Positions 5,369-5,404 of a DNA stretch of 5,404 bases are shown here, piece by piece. Positions within the stretch are counted from its first letter, which is position 1, and every line of letters starts with the position of its first letter. Position numbers and translations under genes: made by a program. Source of the DNA: Pseudomonadota bacterium (GTDB lineage Bacteria > Desulfobacterota > Desulfobacteria > Desulfobacterales > Desulfobacteraceae); contig JAHJDU010000230.1 in assembly GCA_018812385.1 (NCBI GenBank), forward strand, positions 1 to 5,404, given 5' to 3'. The notes below the pieces were generated by a model that saw nothing but the letters and a program-made list of their open reading frames with translations, did not search any database and was not told where the DNA came from.

Positions 5369-5404
5369 AGAGTTCCTTTATTTTCTATTTCCTTGATCAC
5401 TTGG

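Overview
The window looks like a piece of an AT-rich chromosome from a Desulfobacterota sulfate reducer, probably Desulfobacteraceae-like. This rests on the type of sulfide:quinone-reductase-like flavoprotein, the style of PAS histidine kinase with an H-box reading LAHGIKNLINAL, and the Rrf2 regulators. It is a judgement from remembered protein families, not from a database search. No mobile element, tRNA, rRNA or CRISPR array was seen.

Layout. Positions 2-76 appear to hold the last 24 codons of a plus-strand gene cut by the window edge. A soluble two-PAS sensor histidine kinase lies on the minus strand (95-1567), convergent with it. An AT-rich intergenic region of about 230 bp (1568-1798) carries divergent control elements: a tandem TTGANTCAA pair just upstream of the kinase, and a sigma70-like promoter with an inverted repeat upstream of the next gene. 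A four-gene plus-strand cluster follows: an Rrf2 regulator with no cysteine (1802-2248), a type III sulfide:quinone oxidoreductase-like flavoprotein (2323-3570), a DUF1641 protein (3580-4239) and a single-domain response regulator (4315-4842). A 15-bp perfect hairpin (4864-4896) ends the cluster and separates it from a convergent second Rrf2 regulator (4931-5368, minus strand), which keeps the three cysteines of the iron-sulfur class.

How the genes may work together. The firm core is the flavoprotein plus DUF1641 pair: they are 9 bp apart, and the ribosome binding site of the second overlaps the stop of the first. This pairing is a known genomic association and points to membrane-associated oxidation of sulfide or a related sulfur species with electrons going to quinone. 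The cysteine-free Rrf2 protein probably autoregulates the cluster through the inverted repeat at 1729-1753. The kinase and the response regulator may form a phosphorelay, and the second Rrf2 could add Fe-S, redox or oxygen sensing through the same or a similar operator. These regulatory links are inference. The most interesting point is that two close Rrf2 paralogues, one able to hold a cluster and one with no cysteine at all, flank a sulfide-oxidising module in what is probably a sulfide-producing organism.
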